Shown here: positions 27,594 to 36,071 of the stretch, piece after piece | Layout of the letters: each line of letters opens with the position of its first letter | How positions within the stretch are numbered: position 1 is the first letter of the stretch | From: Rubrivivax gelatinosus | Lineage (GTDB): Bacteria; Pseudomonadota; Gammaproteobacteria; Burkholderiales; Burkholderiaceae_C | Assembly: GCF_016583785.1 (NCBI RefSeq) | Contig: NZ_NRRU01000007.1 | Coordinates: 1 to 64,000 of the forward strand | DNA: 64,000 bases | Direction: 5' to 3' | Program-made: the position numbers and the translations under genes | Notes under the pieces: model-generated | The model's input: only the letters and a program-made list of their open reading frames with translations | Databases searched by the model: none | Told to the model about the DNA's origin: nothing

Positions 27594-28381
27594 TGAACGC
27601 CGCCGCGACGCTGCAGGTGCTGCGGCCGTCGCCGCAGGTCGCCGAGGTCTGGCTCAACCGGCCTGAGGTCCGCAACGCCTTCAACGACGGCGTCGTCGCC
27701 GAACTGACTGCGGCCTTCCGCACGCTGGGCGAAGACCCGGCGCTGCGCGCCATCGTGCTGGCCGGCCGCGGCAAGGCCTTCTGCGCCGGCGCCGACCTGG
27801 GCTGGATGGGCGCGATGGCCGGTTACTCCTGGGACGAGAACCGCGCCGACGCCGAGCGCCTGGCCGAGATGCTGTGGACCGTCTGGCGCTGCCCGGTGCC
27901 CGTGGTCGCGCGGCTGCACGGCGACTGCTACGCCGGCGGCGTCGGCCTGGCTGCGGCCTGCGACATCGTCGTCGCCGCCGACGGCATGCACTTCTGCCTC
28001 AGCGAAGCGCGGCTGGGCTTGCTGCCGGCGACGATCGGCCCCTACGTCGTGCGCGCGCTCGGCGAGCAGGCCTCGCGCCGCTATTTCGTCAGCGCCGAGC
28101 GCTTCTCGGCCGCCGAGGCCCGGGCACTGGGTTTCGTGCACGAGTGCGTCGCGCCCGAGGCGCTGGACGCGCGTGTCGCCGAGTTCACCGCGGCGCTGGT
28201 CGCCAACGGGCCGCAGGCGGTGCGTGCCTGCAAACGCCTGGTGCAGGACCTCGCCGGCCGCGAGATCGACGCCGCGCTGCGCGCCGACACCGCGCGCCGC
28301 ATCGCCGACGTGCGCGCCAGCGCCGAAGGGCGCGAAGGTGTCGCCGCCTTCCTCGGCAAACGCGAACCCGGCTGGCGATGA
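27590..28381 (+). CDS. liuC: Methylglutaconyl-CoA hydratase (crotonase family)
   Basis: 263 residues. Oxyanion-hole blocks GRGKAFCAGADLGWM and DCYAGGVGLAAAC, and the catalytic Glu region SEARLGLLPATIGPYV. Position between liuB and liuD supports hydration of 3-methylglutaconyl-CoA to HMG-CoA. The start is an ATGATG; the first ATG overlaps the dinB stop. Confidence 0.93.
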   Translation: MMNAAATLQVLRPSPQVAEVWLNRPEVRNAFNDGVVAELTAAFRTLGEDPALRAIVLAGRGKAFCAGADLGWMGAMAGYSWDENRADAERLAEMLWTVWRCPVPVVARLHGDCYAGGVGLAAACDIVVAADGMHFCLSEARLGLLPATIGPYVVRALGEQASRRYFVSAERFSAAEARALGFVHECVAPEALDARVAEFTAALVANGPQAVRACKRLVQDLAGREIDAALRADTARRIADVRASAEGREGVAAFLGKREPGWR

Positions 28382-28983
28382 ACGGCCTGGACACGACGCA
28401 GCTGCTGGCGCTGGCCGCCGCGCTCGGCTGGGCCAGCGGGCTGCGCCTGTACGCGGTGCTGCTGATCACCGGCGGCGCCGGCTGGCTCGGCTGGGTCGAG
28501 CTGCCGCCGGGGTTGCAGCCGCTGCAGCAGCCGCTGGTGCTGGGCGCCAGCGCGCTGCTGGCGGCAGTCGAGTTCACCGCCGACAAGATCCCCGTCGTCG
28601 ACAGCATCTGGGACGGCCTGCAGACCCTGCTGCGCATCCCCGCCGGCGCGGCGCTGGCGGCGGCCGCGCTCGGTGCCGACTCGGCTACCGGCGCGCTGCT
28701 GGCGGCGCTGCTCGGCGGCACGCTGGCGGCCAGCGCCCATGCCGCGAAGGCGACGGCACGCGCCGCGGCCAACACCTCGCCCGAACCCTTCAGCAACCTG
28801 GCGCTGTCGCTGGCCGGCGACGCCGCGGTGCCGGCGCTGCTGTGGCTGGCCTGGCAGCACCCGGTGGCGGCACTCGTCACCACCGCGCTGGCGGCGCTGG
28901 CCTGCGTCGTCATCGTCGCCGTGCTCTGGCGTTTCCTGCGTGCGCTCGTCGCGCGGCTGCTGCCGCGGCCGCGTGCGTCCTGA
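28378..28983 (+). CDS. DUF4126 membrane protein
   Basis: 201 residues, about five hydrophobic segments; starts inside the liuC stop (ATGA) and ends 20 bp before liuD. The blocks AALGWASGLRLYAVLL and AVEFTADKIPVVDSIWD are characteristic of the DUF4126 family. Function unknown; co-expression with liu genes is shown by the overlaps. Confidence 0.8.
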   Translation: MNGLDTTQLLALAAALGWASGLRLYAVLLITGGAGWLGWVELPPGLQPLQQPLVLGASALLAAVEFTADKIPVVDSIWDGLQTLLRIPAGAALAAAALGADSATGALLAALLGGTLAASAHAAKATARAAANTSPEPFSNLALSLAGDAAVPALLWLAWQHPVAALVTTALAALACVVIVAVLWRFLRALVARLLPRPRAS

Positions 28984-29003
28984 ACTTCGCGAACCCCGAA
29001 AGC

Positions 29004-31016
29004 ATGCCGATGTTCCGCAAGATCCTGATCGCCAACCGCGGCGAGATCGCCTGCCGCGTCGCCGCGACCGCGCGCCGGCTGGGCGTGCGCACGGTCGCGG
29101 TGTATTCCGACGCCGACGCCCAGGCGCGCCACGTCCAGGCCTGCGACGAAGCGGTGGCCATCGGCGGCGCCGCGCCGCGCGACAGCTATCTGCGCTGGCA
29201 GCGCATCCTCGAAGCAGCCCGCGCCAGCGGCGCCGAGGCGGTGCACCCGGGCTATGGTTTCCTGAGCGAGAACGAGGACTTCGCCCAGGCCTGCGCCGAA
29301 GCCGGCCTGGTCTTCATCGGCCCGCCGCCGGCTGCGATCCGCAGCATGGGCAGCAAGTCCGCCGCCAAGGCGCTGATGGCCGAAGCCGGCGTGCCGCTGG
29401 TGCCCGGTTATCACGGCGCCGACAACGACCCGGCGCGCCTGGCGGCCGAGGCGGCGCGCATCGGCTACCCGGTGCTGATCAAGGCCAGCGCCGGCGGCGG
29501 CGGCAAAGGCATGCGCCGCGTCGACCGCGCCGAGGACTTCGCCGCCGCGCTCACCTCCTGCCAGCGCGAGGCCCAGGCCAGCTTCGGCGACGCGCAGGTG
29601 CTGGTCGAGCGCTACGTGCTCAAGCCGCGGCACATCGAGATCCAGGTCTTCGCCGACGGCCACGGCCACTGCATCCACCTCGGCGAACGCGACTGCTCGG
29701 TGCAGCGCCGCCACCAGAAGGTGCTGGAGGAGTCGCCGGCGCCGGGCCTGGGCGCCGCGCGCCGCGCCGAGATGGGTGCGGCCGCGGTCGCCGCGGCCCG
29801 GGCCGTCGGCTACGTCGGCGCCGGCACCGTCGAGTTCATCGCCGAGGAAGTCGGCGACGGCGAGCTGCGTTTTTATTTCATGGAGATGAACACCCGGCTG
29901 CAGGTCGAGCACCCGGTGACCGAGGCCGTGACCGGCCTGGACCTCGTCGAGTGGCAGCTGCGCGTCGCCGCCGGCGAGCCGCTGCCGCTGGCGCAGGCCC
30001 AGGTGCGCCAGCACGGCCATGCGATCGAAGCCCGGCTCTGCGCCGAGAACCCCGAGGCCGGTTTCCTGCCGGCCAGCGGCCGGCTCGTCGTCGCACGCTG
30101 GCCCGAACACGTGGCCTTCCGCCACGACGAGCGCCTGCCGCGTGTCGACGGCGGTTTCGGCGAAGGCGACACGATCACGCCCTGGTACGACTCGATGATC
30201 GCCAAGCTGATCGTCTGGGGCGAAGACCGCGCCCATGCGCTGGCGCGGCTGGACGCCGCGCTGGCGGCGACGCACCTGGTCGGGCCGGCGAACAACGTCG
30301 CCTTCCTGCGCCGCGTCGTCGCCAGCCGCTCCTTCGCCGAGGCCGACCTGGACACCGCGCTGATCGAACGCGAACACGCGGCGCTGTTCGAGGCGCCGCC
30401 GCTGGCGCTGCACTGGGCCGCTGCCGCCGTCGTCGCCGACGCGCTGGCGGCCGAGCAGGCGGCGCAGGACGCCGACCCCTGGTCGCGGCGCGACGGCTGG
30501 CGGCTGCACGGCGGCGCGCGCCGGCGCTTCGAGCTCGAGATCGGCGGCCAGCGCCACGTCGCCCAGGTGCAGCGCCAGCACGGCGGCGAGACCGCGCTCG
30601 AGATCGGCGCGTCGCGCTGGCCGCTGGCCGCGCGTGCACTCGGCGCCGCGCGCCACGAGATCGTGCTCGGCGACGAACGCGTGGTGCTCGCGGTCTACCG
30701 CGACGGCGACAAGCGCGTGGTGTTCGCGCCCGCCGGCAGCGTGCAGATCACGCTGCACGACCCGATCGTGCACGCCGGCGACCATGCCGGCGAAACCGGG
30801 CGCCTGAGCGCGCCCATGCCCGGCAAGCTGGTCGCGCTGCTCGTCGAGGCCGGCCAGGCGGTGCGCCGCGGCCAGCCGCTGGCGGTGATGGAGGCGATGA
30901 AGATGGAGCACACCATCGTCGCGCCGCGCGACGGCGTCGTGCTGGCGCTGCCTTACCGGCCGGGCGACGCGGTCGCCGAAGGGGCCGAGCTGCTGCGGCT
31001 GTCGGGGGACGCGTGA
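29004..31016 (+). CDS. liuD: Methylcrotonyl-CoA carboxylase, biotin carboxylase/BCCP (alpha) subunit
   Basis: 670 residues. Biotin carboxylase domain: N-terminal KILIANRGEIACRV, ATP-grasp loop KASAGGGGKGMRRV, and FYFMEMNTRLQVEHPVTE. C-terminal biotinyl domain with the biotinylated Lys in VMEAMKMEHTI near residue 635. The ATG at 29004 (MPMFRK) is preferred, an ATG at 29010 is possible. Works with LiuB. Confidence 0.96.
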   Translation: MPMFRKILIANRGEIACRVAATARRLGVRTVAVYSDADAQARHVQACDEAVAIGGAAPRDSYLRWQRILEAARASGAEAVHPGYGFLSENEDFAQACAEAGLVFIGPPPAAIRSMGSKSAAKALMAEAGVPLVPGYHGADNDPARLAAEAARIGYPVLIKASAGGGGKGMRRVDRAEDFAAALTSCQREAQASFGDAQVLVERYVLKPRHIEIQVFADGHGHCIHLGERDCSVQRRHQKVLEESPAPGLGAARRAEMGAAAVAAARAVGYVGAGTVEFIAEEVGDGELRFYFMEMNTRLQVEHPVTEAVTGLDLVEWQLRVAAGEPLPLAQAQVRQHGHAIEARLCAENPEAGFLPASGRLVVARWPEHVAFRHDERLPRVDGGFGEGDTITPWYDSMIAKLIVWGEDRAHALARLDAALAATHLVGPANNVAFLRRVVASRSFAEADLDTALIEREHAALFEAPPLALHWAAAAVVADALAAEQAAQDADPWSRRDGWRLHGGARRRFELEIGGQRHVAQVQRQHGGETALEIGASRWPLAARALGAARHEIVLGDERVVLAVYRDGDKRVVFAPAGSVQITLHDPIVHAGDHAGETGRLSAPMPGKLVALLVEAGQAVRRGQPLAVMEAMKMEHTIVAPRDGVVLALPYRPGDAVAEGAELLRLSGDA

Positions 31017-31017
31017 C

Positions 31018-31326
31018 TCAGCGCTGCGACAGCGGCGCCGGGCCGCGCCCGTGGCCGCGTGCCGGCGCCGCGGGCGGGCCGTCGATCGCGGCCCGGAACT
31101 TCACCGCGAGCACTGCCAGTTCGTGGTCGACGTGGGCGTCGCAGACCAGCAGCACGTCGCGCCGGTACAGCGGGTCGGCGAGCAGGCGGCGGGCGTCGAC
31201 CTCGGTCTCGAGCGTGGCGCCCAGCAGCGCGGCGATGCGCGTGGCCAGGGCTTGCGGCGGTGTCGGGTCGGGCATGGAGTCGGCCGGTGGTGAAGCGGCC
31301 AGTCTGGACACCGGCCGCCGCCGCAT
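31018..31326 (-). CDS. Small conserved-looking hypothetical protein
   Basis: 102 residues, antisense between liuD and liuE. The start at 31326 has GAGGG a few bases upstream; a second ATG at 31275 would give 85 residues. The central region (ALATRIAALLGATLETEVDA, RRLLADPLYRRDVLLVCD) looks like a genuine folded helical protein; the C-terminus is Pro/Arg-rich. Function not recognised. It is oriented against the operon, leaving a 47-bp divergent promoter with liuE. Confidence 0.55.
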   Translation of the reverse strand: MRRRPVSRLAASPPADSMPDPTPPQALATRIAALLGATLETEVDARRLLADPLYRRDVLLVCDAHVDHELAVLAVKFRAAIDGPPAAPARGHGRGPAPLSQR

Positions 31327-31373
31327 CCATCCCTCTGATGATGTCGGATGACGCTCGTTATAGTGGCCGCACG

Positions 31374-32294
31374 ATGAGACCGAAGCACGTCACCCTGGTG
31401 GAAGTCGGCCCGCGTGACGGGCTGCAGAACGAAGCCGCGCCGGTCACAGCCGCCGAGAAGGTCGAACTCGTGCGCCGGCTGCAGGACGCCGGCTGCCGCG
31501 AGATCGAGGTCACCAGCTTCGTCAGCCCGAAGTGGGTGCCGCAGATGGCCGACGCGGCGCAGGTGATGGCCGCGATCGAGCGCCGCCCCGGCGTGCGCTA
31601 CTCGGTGCTGACGCCCAACCTGAAGGGGCTGGAAGCGGCGCTGGCGACCCGCCCCGACGAAGTCGTCGTCTTCGGCGCCGCCAGCGAGGCTTTCAGCCGG
31701 CGCAACATCAACTGCTCGATCGCCGAGAGCATCGAACGTTTCGCCCCGGTGGTCGAGGCGGCGCACGCCGCTGGCGTCAAGGTGCGCGGAGCGGTGTCCT
31801 GCGCGCTCGGCTGCCCGTATCAGGGCGAGGTCACGCCGGACGAGGTCGAACGTGTCGTCGTGCTGATGAAGGCCATCGGCGTCGACCACGTCGGCATCGC
31901 CGACACCATCGGCGTCGGCACGCCGCTGGCGGTGCAGCGGGCGGTCGAACGTGCGCTGAAGCACTACCCGCTGGTGGAGGTCAGCGGCCACTTCCACGAC
32001 ACCTACGGCCAGGCGCTGGCCAACATCCTGGCCTGCCTGGAGCTGGGGCTGCACTGCTTCGACACCAGCGTCGCCGGACTCGGCGGCTGCCCCTACGCCA
32101 AGGGCGCGACCGGCAACGTCGCGACCGAGGACGTGGTCTACATGCTGCACGGCATGGGCATCGAAACCGGGCTCAACCTGGACGCGCTGGTCGACGCCGG
32201 CGCCTACATCTCCGGCGTCATCGGCCGGCCGCCGGCTTCGCGCGCCGCCCGCGCGCTGCTGGCGCGCCGCGCCGCCGCCGCAACCGCCTCATGA
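31374..32294 (+). CDS. liuE: Hydroxymethylglutaryl-CoA lyase
   Basis: 306 residues; splits HMG-CoA into acetyl-CoA and acetoacetate, the last leucine-specific step. TIM-barrel start VEVGPRDGLQNE, and the signature VAGLGGCPYAKGATGN with the catalytic Cys. A -10-like TATAGT (31359-31364) lies 9 bp before the ATG. No LiuR palindrome is seen in the 47 bp upstream. Overlaps the next gene by ATGA. Confidence 0.96.
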   Translation: MRPKHVTLVEVGPRDGLQNEAAPVTAAEKVELVRRLQDAGCREIEVTSFVSPKWVPQMADAAQVMAAIERRPGVRYSVLTPNLKGLEAALATRPDEVVVFGAASEAFSRRNINCSIAESIERFAPVVEAAHAAGVKVRGAVSCALGCPYQGEVTPDEVERVVVLMKAIGVDHVGIADTIGVGTPLAVQRAVERALKHYPLVEVSGHFHDTYGQALANILACLELGLHCFDTSVAGLGGCPYAKGATGNVATEDVVYMLHGMGIETGLNLDALVDAGAYISGVIGRPPASRAARALLARRAAAATAS

Positions 32295-32788
32295 ACGCCA
32301 AAGACCCCCTGCTCGATCGTCCCGAAGGTTTCCAGCGTGTCACGCGCGTGCTCGCCGAACGTGGCCACCCGCATGCGCCGCTGTGGCTGGAGACACCCGC
32401 ACGCACCTCGGCCGAGGCCGCCGCCGCGCTCGGTGTCGAGGTCGGCCAGATCGCCAAGAGCGTGATCTTCCGCCGCAAGTCCGACGACAGCGCGGTGCTG
32501 GTCGTGACCTCGGGCGACCGCCGCGTCTGCGAAAAAAGTGTCGCCGCGATCGCCGGTGCGCTCGGCCGCGCCGACGCCGACTTCGTCAAGGCGCGCACCG
32601 GCTTTTCGATCGGCGGCGTCGCTCCGGTGGCGCATGCGACGCCGGCCTTCACGCTGATCGACCGCGAGCTGTTCCGCTTCGACGTGATCTGGGCCGCAGC
32701 CGGGCACCCGCACGGTGTGTTCCGGCTGTCGCCGGCCGAGCTCGAGGCGCTGACCGGCGCGCCGGTGGCCGACGTGGTGCAGGCATGA
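32291..32788 (+). CDS. YbaK/EbsC-type aminoacyl-tRNA deacylase
   Basis: 165 residues; trans-editing deacylase family that hydrolyses mischarged tRNA. Conserved IAKSVIFR (catalytic Lys), [11 protein letters not shown] and [11 protein letters not shown]. Overlaps the liuE stop by ATGA although functionally unrelated. Confidence 0.85.
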   Translation: MNAKDPLLDRPEGFQRVTRVLAERGHPHAPLWLETPARTSAEAAAALGVEVGQIAKSVIFRRKSDDSAVLVVTSGDRRVCEKSVAAIAGALGRADADFVKARTGFSIGGVAPVAHATPAFTLIDRELFRFDVIWAAAGHPHGVFRLSPAELEALTGAPVADVVQA

Positions 32789-32855
32789 GCCCTCAGGACT
32801 TGTCCGGGGCTCATTCCCGCCTGGCGGGACCGGCCGCAGGCCGAAGGGTGCTCCA

Positions 32856-33071
32856 GTGACCACTCGCCCGGCCGCCGGCGTGCCCTCGCCCTGCATCGAC
32901 GTCTGCCGCATGGACGCGGCCAGCGGCTGGTGCGAAGGCTGTCTGCGCACCCTGGGCGAGATCGCCGCCTGGTCGACGCTGCCCGACGAGGGCCGGCGCG
33001 AGGTGCTGGCGCGCATCGCCGAACGCCGCATCGAATGGGCGCGGCGCCAGCCGCCGGCGCCGCAGCGATGA
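32856..33071 (+). CDS. DUF1289 small Cys-containing protein
   Basis: 71 residues from a GTG start. The DUF1289 signature is present: [10 protein letters not shown], then [16 protein letters not shown], giving four cysteines that could bind metal. Function unknown. Overlaps the following gene by ATGA. The 67 bp before it hold a short CCCGCC-T-GGCGGG palindrome. Confidence 0.85.
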   Translation: MTTRPAAGVPSPCIDVCRMDAASGWCEGCLRTLGEIAAWSTLPDEGRREVLARIAERRIEWARRQPPAPQR

Positions 33072-33637
33072 AGCCGCTGGTCTTCTGGTTCGATGCCGTC
33101 TCGCCTTACGCCTACCTCGCGTTCGAGCGCCTGCCCGACGCGCTCGAAGGCCTGGACGTCGCGGTCGAATACCGCCCGGTGCTGCTGGGCGGGCTGCTGA
33201 AACACTGGGGCCAGAAAGCGCCGGTGGAAGTCGCGCCCAAACGCGACTGGATCTACCGCCAGACACGCTGGCTGGCGGCGCAGCAGGGCCTGCCGTTCGA
33301 GCTGCCGTCGCCGCACCCGTTCAGCTCGCTGGCGCTGCTGCGCCTGGTGCTGGCCTGCGGGCCGAACCGCCGCGTCGTCGAGGCCGTGCTGCGCCACGTC
33401 TGGGCCGAAGGCGGCGACCCGAACGATCCCGAGCGGCTGGCGGCGCTGACGGCGGCGCTCGCGCCGGCGCTGGACCCGGCCGGCGAAGCGGTGAAAACCG
33501 CCCTGCGCCGTCACACCGACGAGGCGGCCGCACGCGGCGTCTTCGGCGTGCCGACGGTCGAATTCGACGGCGAACTGTTCTGGGGCCTGGACGCGCTGCC
33601 GATGCTGGCCGACCGGCTGCACGGCGCCACCCGCTGA
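33068..33637 (+). CDS. 2-hydroxychromene-2-carboxylate isomerase-like (DsbA/GST-kappa fold) protein
   Basis: 189 residues. The N-terminal [18 protein letters not shown] and C-terminal [21 protein letters not shown] are typical of the DsbA-like HCCA isomerase family, with Ser in the SPY motif in place of thiol. A glutathione-linked isomerase role is known for characterized members; the substrate here is unknown. Confidence 0.85.
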   Translation: MKPLVFWFDAVSPYAYLAFERLPDALEGLDVAVEYRPVLLGGLLKHWGQKAPVEVAPKRDWIYRQTRWLAAQQGLPFELPSPHPFSSLALLRLVLACGPNRRVVEAVLRHVWAEGGDPNDPERLAALTAALAPALDPAGEAVKTALRRHTDEAAARGVFGVPTVEFDGELFWGLDALPMLADRLHGATR

Positions 33638-33657
33638 ACCTCGGGTGAGCCCTTAAG

Positions 33658-33822
33658 CCGCGGTTGACCGCGGTTGCCAGCGCGCTCGGGACTATCCCTG
33701 ATAGGGCAAATCGGGGGGCCGGCAGAGCCGGCGGCAGCGTTCTTAGGAGGAGCGGCCGCGTTTGTAAGCGCAGGTTCAGTTCCCCGTCAGCCCCTGTTGG
33801 CATTGCGTCAGAAGGCGGTCAG
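33658..33822 (+). promoter_or_regulatory. Regulatory region of the acetate-permease operon with phased direct repeats
   Basis: Two CCGCGGTTG copies 10 bp apart (33658, 33668), a TATCCCTGATAGGG word (33694-33707), then an array GTAAG (33764), TTCAG (33775), GTCAG (33786), GTCAG (33807), GTCAG (33818): spacings 11, 11, 21, 11. The same array, lacking one 21-bp step, precedes the MHS transporter (41475-41512). In both, GTAAGC-N4-GTTCAGTTC-N3-GTCAG is identical. Eleven-bp direct repeats are typical of OmpR/PhoB-type response regulators; the actual binder is unknown. Confidence 0.7.
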
Positions 33823-33872
33823 TCCGCGCCTGAACCATGGGCTCCAAGTCCTCAAATACCGGAGACAAAACC

Positions 33873-34181
33873 ATGGACGCAGAACTCGCACGGCGTATCG
33901 CGAGCCACCCGAAGTACCAGGAACTGAAGTCCAAGCGCTCCAGCTTCGGCTGGTGGCTGACGGCGGCGATGATGGTCGTCTACTACGGCTTCATCACGCT
34001 CGTCGCCTTCGACAAGCAGTTCCTCGCCCAGCGCCTGGGCGACGGGGTGATGACGATCGGCATCCCGATCGGTTTCGGCGTCATCGTCTTCACGATCGTG
34101 ATCACCGCGATCTACGTGCGTCGTGCCAACAGCAGCTACGACGACCTCTCGGAAGAAATCGCCAAGGCGGTGCTGAAATGA
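33873..34181 (+). CDS. DUF485 small membrane protein
   Basis: 102 residues, two membrane helices (WWLTAAMMVVYYGFITLV and IPIGFGVIVFTIVITAIYV). DUF485 proteins are the usual companions of ActP in acs-yjcH-actP loci. GGAG ribosome-binding site before 33873. actP follows after 138 bp containing a hairpin element. Confidence 0.92.
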   Translation: MDAELARRIASHPKYQELKSKRSSFGWWLTAAMMVVYYGFITLVAFDKQFLAQRLGDGVMTIGIPIGFGVIVFTIVITAIYVRRANSSYDDLSEEIAKAVLK

Positions 34182-34189
34182 CCCACCCC

Positions 34190-34262
34190 CGCAGCGCCTT
34201 CGGCGCTCCCCCTCAAGGGGGCGCCGCCAGCGGCCGGGCGGAGCCCGTCCGCGGCGTCCGCT
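34190..34262. repeat. Dispersed intergenic hairpin element, copy 2
   Basis: Between DUF485 and actP: AGCGCCTTCGGCGCT stem, then CCCCCTCAAGGGGG, then GCCGCCAGCGGCCGGGCGG-rich arms. Architecture matches the copy after glyS (4310-4374). Placed inside an operon it could lower or tune actP expression. Confidence 0.5.
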
Positions 34263-34319
34263 TGATGCTCCAGATTCATGCAAAAGAAGTGGCGTTTGGC
34301 GCCATCGAGGGCTGACACG

Positions 34320-36053
34320 ATGCGTTCAACCTCCCTCTCCACCCATCTGCGCCGCCTGCTGACGCTGGCCGCGCTCGGCGGCGTCTCGTTCGCGGCCTGG
34401 TCCGCCGGTGCCGACCTCGGTCAGGCGCAGAAGCAGGCGACCAACTGGACCGCCATCGGCATGTTCGGGCTGTTCGTCGTCGGCACGCTGTTCATCACCA
34501 AGTGGGCCGCGGCACGAACCAAGAGCGCGTCCGACTTCTACACCGCCGGCGGCGGCATCACCGGTTTCCAGAACGGCCTGGCGATCGCCGGCGACTACAT
34601 GTCGGCGGCGTCCTTCCTCGGCATCTCGGCCGCGGTGATGGCCTCGGGCTTCGACGGCCTGATCTACTCGATCGGCTTCCTGGTCGGCTGGCCCGTCATC
34701 ACCTTCCTGATGGCCGAACGCCTGCGCAACCTGGGCAAGTTCACCTTCGCCGACGTCGCCGCGTTCCGCTTCGAGCAGACCCCGGTGCGTGTATTCGCGG
34801 CCTCGGGCACGCTGGTCGTCGTCGCTTTCTACCTGATCGCGCAGATGGTCGGCGCCGGCCAGCTGATCAAGCTGCTGTTCGGGCTGGAGTACTGGATCGC
34901 GGTCGTCATCGTCGGCGCGCTGATGATGGTCTACGTGCTCTTCGGCGGCATGACGGCCACCACCTGGGTGCAGATCATCAAGGCCTGCCTGCTGCTCGGC
35001 GGCGCGTCCTTCATGGCCTTCATGGTGATGCTGCACTTCGGCTTCTCGCCCGAGGCGATGTTCGCCGAGGCGGTGCGCATCAAGGCCGAGATCGCGACCA
35101 AGGGCGGCAAGACGCCGGAGGAGGCGGCGGTGCTGGGGCAGTCCATCATGGGCCCGGGCACCTTCGTCAAGGACCCGATCTCGGCGATCAGCTTCGGCAT
35201 GGCGCTGATGTTCGGCACCGCCGGCCTGCCGCACATCCTGATGCGCTTCTTCACCGTGCCCAACGCCAAGGAAGCGCGCAAGTCGGTGATGTGGGCCACC
35301 GGCTGGATCGGCTACTTCTACCTGCTGACCTTCATCATCGGCTTCGGCGCGATCACCTTCGTGCTGACCAACCCCGGCTTCCTCGACGCCAAGGGCGGGC
35401 TGCTGGGCGGCAACAACATGGCCGCGGTGCACCTGGCCAACGCGGTCGGCGGCAACGTCTTCCTCGGCTTCATCTCGGCGGTGGCCTTCGCGACCATCCT
35501 CGCGGTCGTCGCCGGGCTGACGCTGTCGGGCGCGTCGGCGGTCTCGCACGACCTGTTCGCCACCGTCATCAAGAAGGGCAAGGCCGACAGCGCCGCCGAA
35601 CTGAAGGTCTCGCGCATCACGACGGTCTGCCTGGGCATCGTCGCCGTCGTGCTGGGCATCGCGTTCGAGAAGCAGAACATCGCCTTCATGGTCTCGCTGG
35701 CCTTCGCGATCGCGGCCTCGGCCAACTTCCCGGTGCTCTTCATGAGCGTGCTGTGGAAGGACTGCACGACCAAGGGCGCGGTGATCGGCGGTTTCCTCGG
35801 CCTGATCTCCTCGGTCGGCCTGACCATCGTCTCGCCCTCGGTCTGGGAAGCGACGCTGGGCAACCCCAAGGGCTCGGCGCTGTTCCCGTACACCAGCCCG
35901 GCGCTGTTCTCGATGACGATCGGCTTCGTCGGCATCTGGCTGTTCTCGGTGCTCGACAAGAGCGCTCGCGCCAAGGTCGACCGCGCCGGTTTCCTCGCCC
36001 AGCAGGTGCGTTCCGAGACCGGCATTGGCGCTTCGTCGGCCAGCGGCCACTGA
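34320..36053 (+). CDS. actP: ActP-type cation/acetate symporter (SSS family)
   Basis: 577 residues (E. coli ActP 549). The N-terminal hydrophobic stretch [20 protein letters not shown] resembles the cleaved or leader helix of ActP; the SSS core begins at [21 protein letters not shown] and includes [19 protein letters not shown] precedes the ATG at 34320. With DUF485 it forms the acetate (short monocarboxylate) uptake unit; regulators of carbon use follow. Confidence 0.93.
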   Translation: MRSTSLSTHLRRLLTLAALGGVSFAAWSAGADLGQAQKQATNWTAIGMFGLFVVGTLFITKWAAARTKSASDFYTAGGGITGFQNGLAIAGDYMSAASFLGISAAVMASGFDGLIYSIGFLVGWPVITFLMAERLRNLGKFTFADVAAFRFEQTPVRVFAASGTLVVVAFYLIAQMVGAGQLIKLLFGLEYWIAVVIVGALMMVYVLFGGMTATTWVQIIKACLLLGGASFMAFMVMLHFGFSPEAMFAEAVRIKAEIATKGGKTPEEAAVLGQSIMGPGTFVKDPISAISFGMALMFGTAGLPHILMRFFTVPNAKEARKSVMWATGWIGYFYLLTFIIGFGAITFVLTNPGFLDAKGGLLGGNNMAAVHLANAVGGNVFLGFISAVAFATILAVVAGLTLSGASAVSHDLFATVIKKGKADSAAELKVSRITTVCLGIVAVVLGIAFEKQNIAFMVSLAFAIAASANFPVLFMSVLWKDCTTKGAVIGGFLGLISSVGLTIVSPSVWEATLGNPKGSALFPYTSPALFSMTIGFVGIWLFSVLDKSARAKVDRAGFLAQQVRSETGIGASSASGH

Positions 36054-36071
36054 AGCGCGGGGCCCGCACCC

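Noticed and set aside
33745..33767. AGGAGG followed by TTG-TAA as a start-stop regulatory ORF before DUF485
   Set aside because: Spacing and start codon are marginal and the TTGTAA overlaps the first word of the repeat array; likely coincidence.
33764..33822. The phased repeats as a classical Pho box
   Set aside because: The 11-bp period fits the PhoB family, but the minus-strand words (CTGAC, CTGAA) do not match CTGTCAT closely enough to name PhoB.
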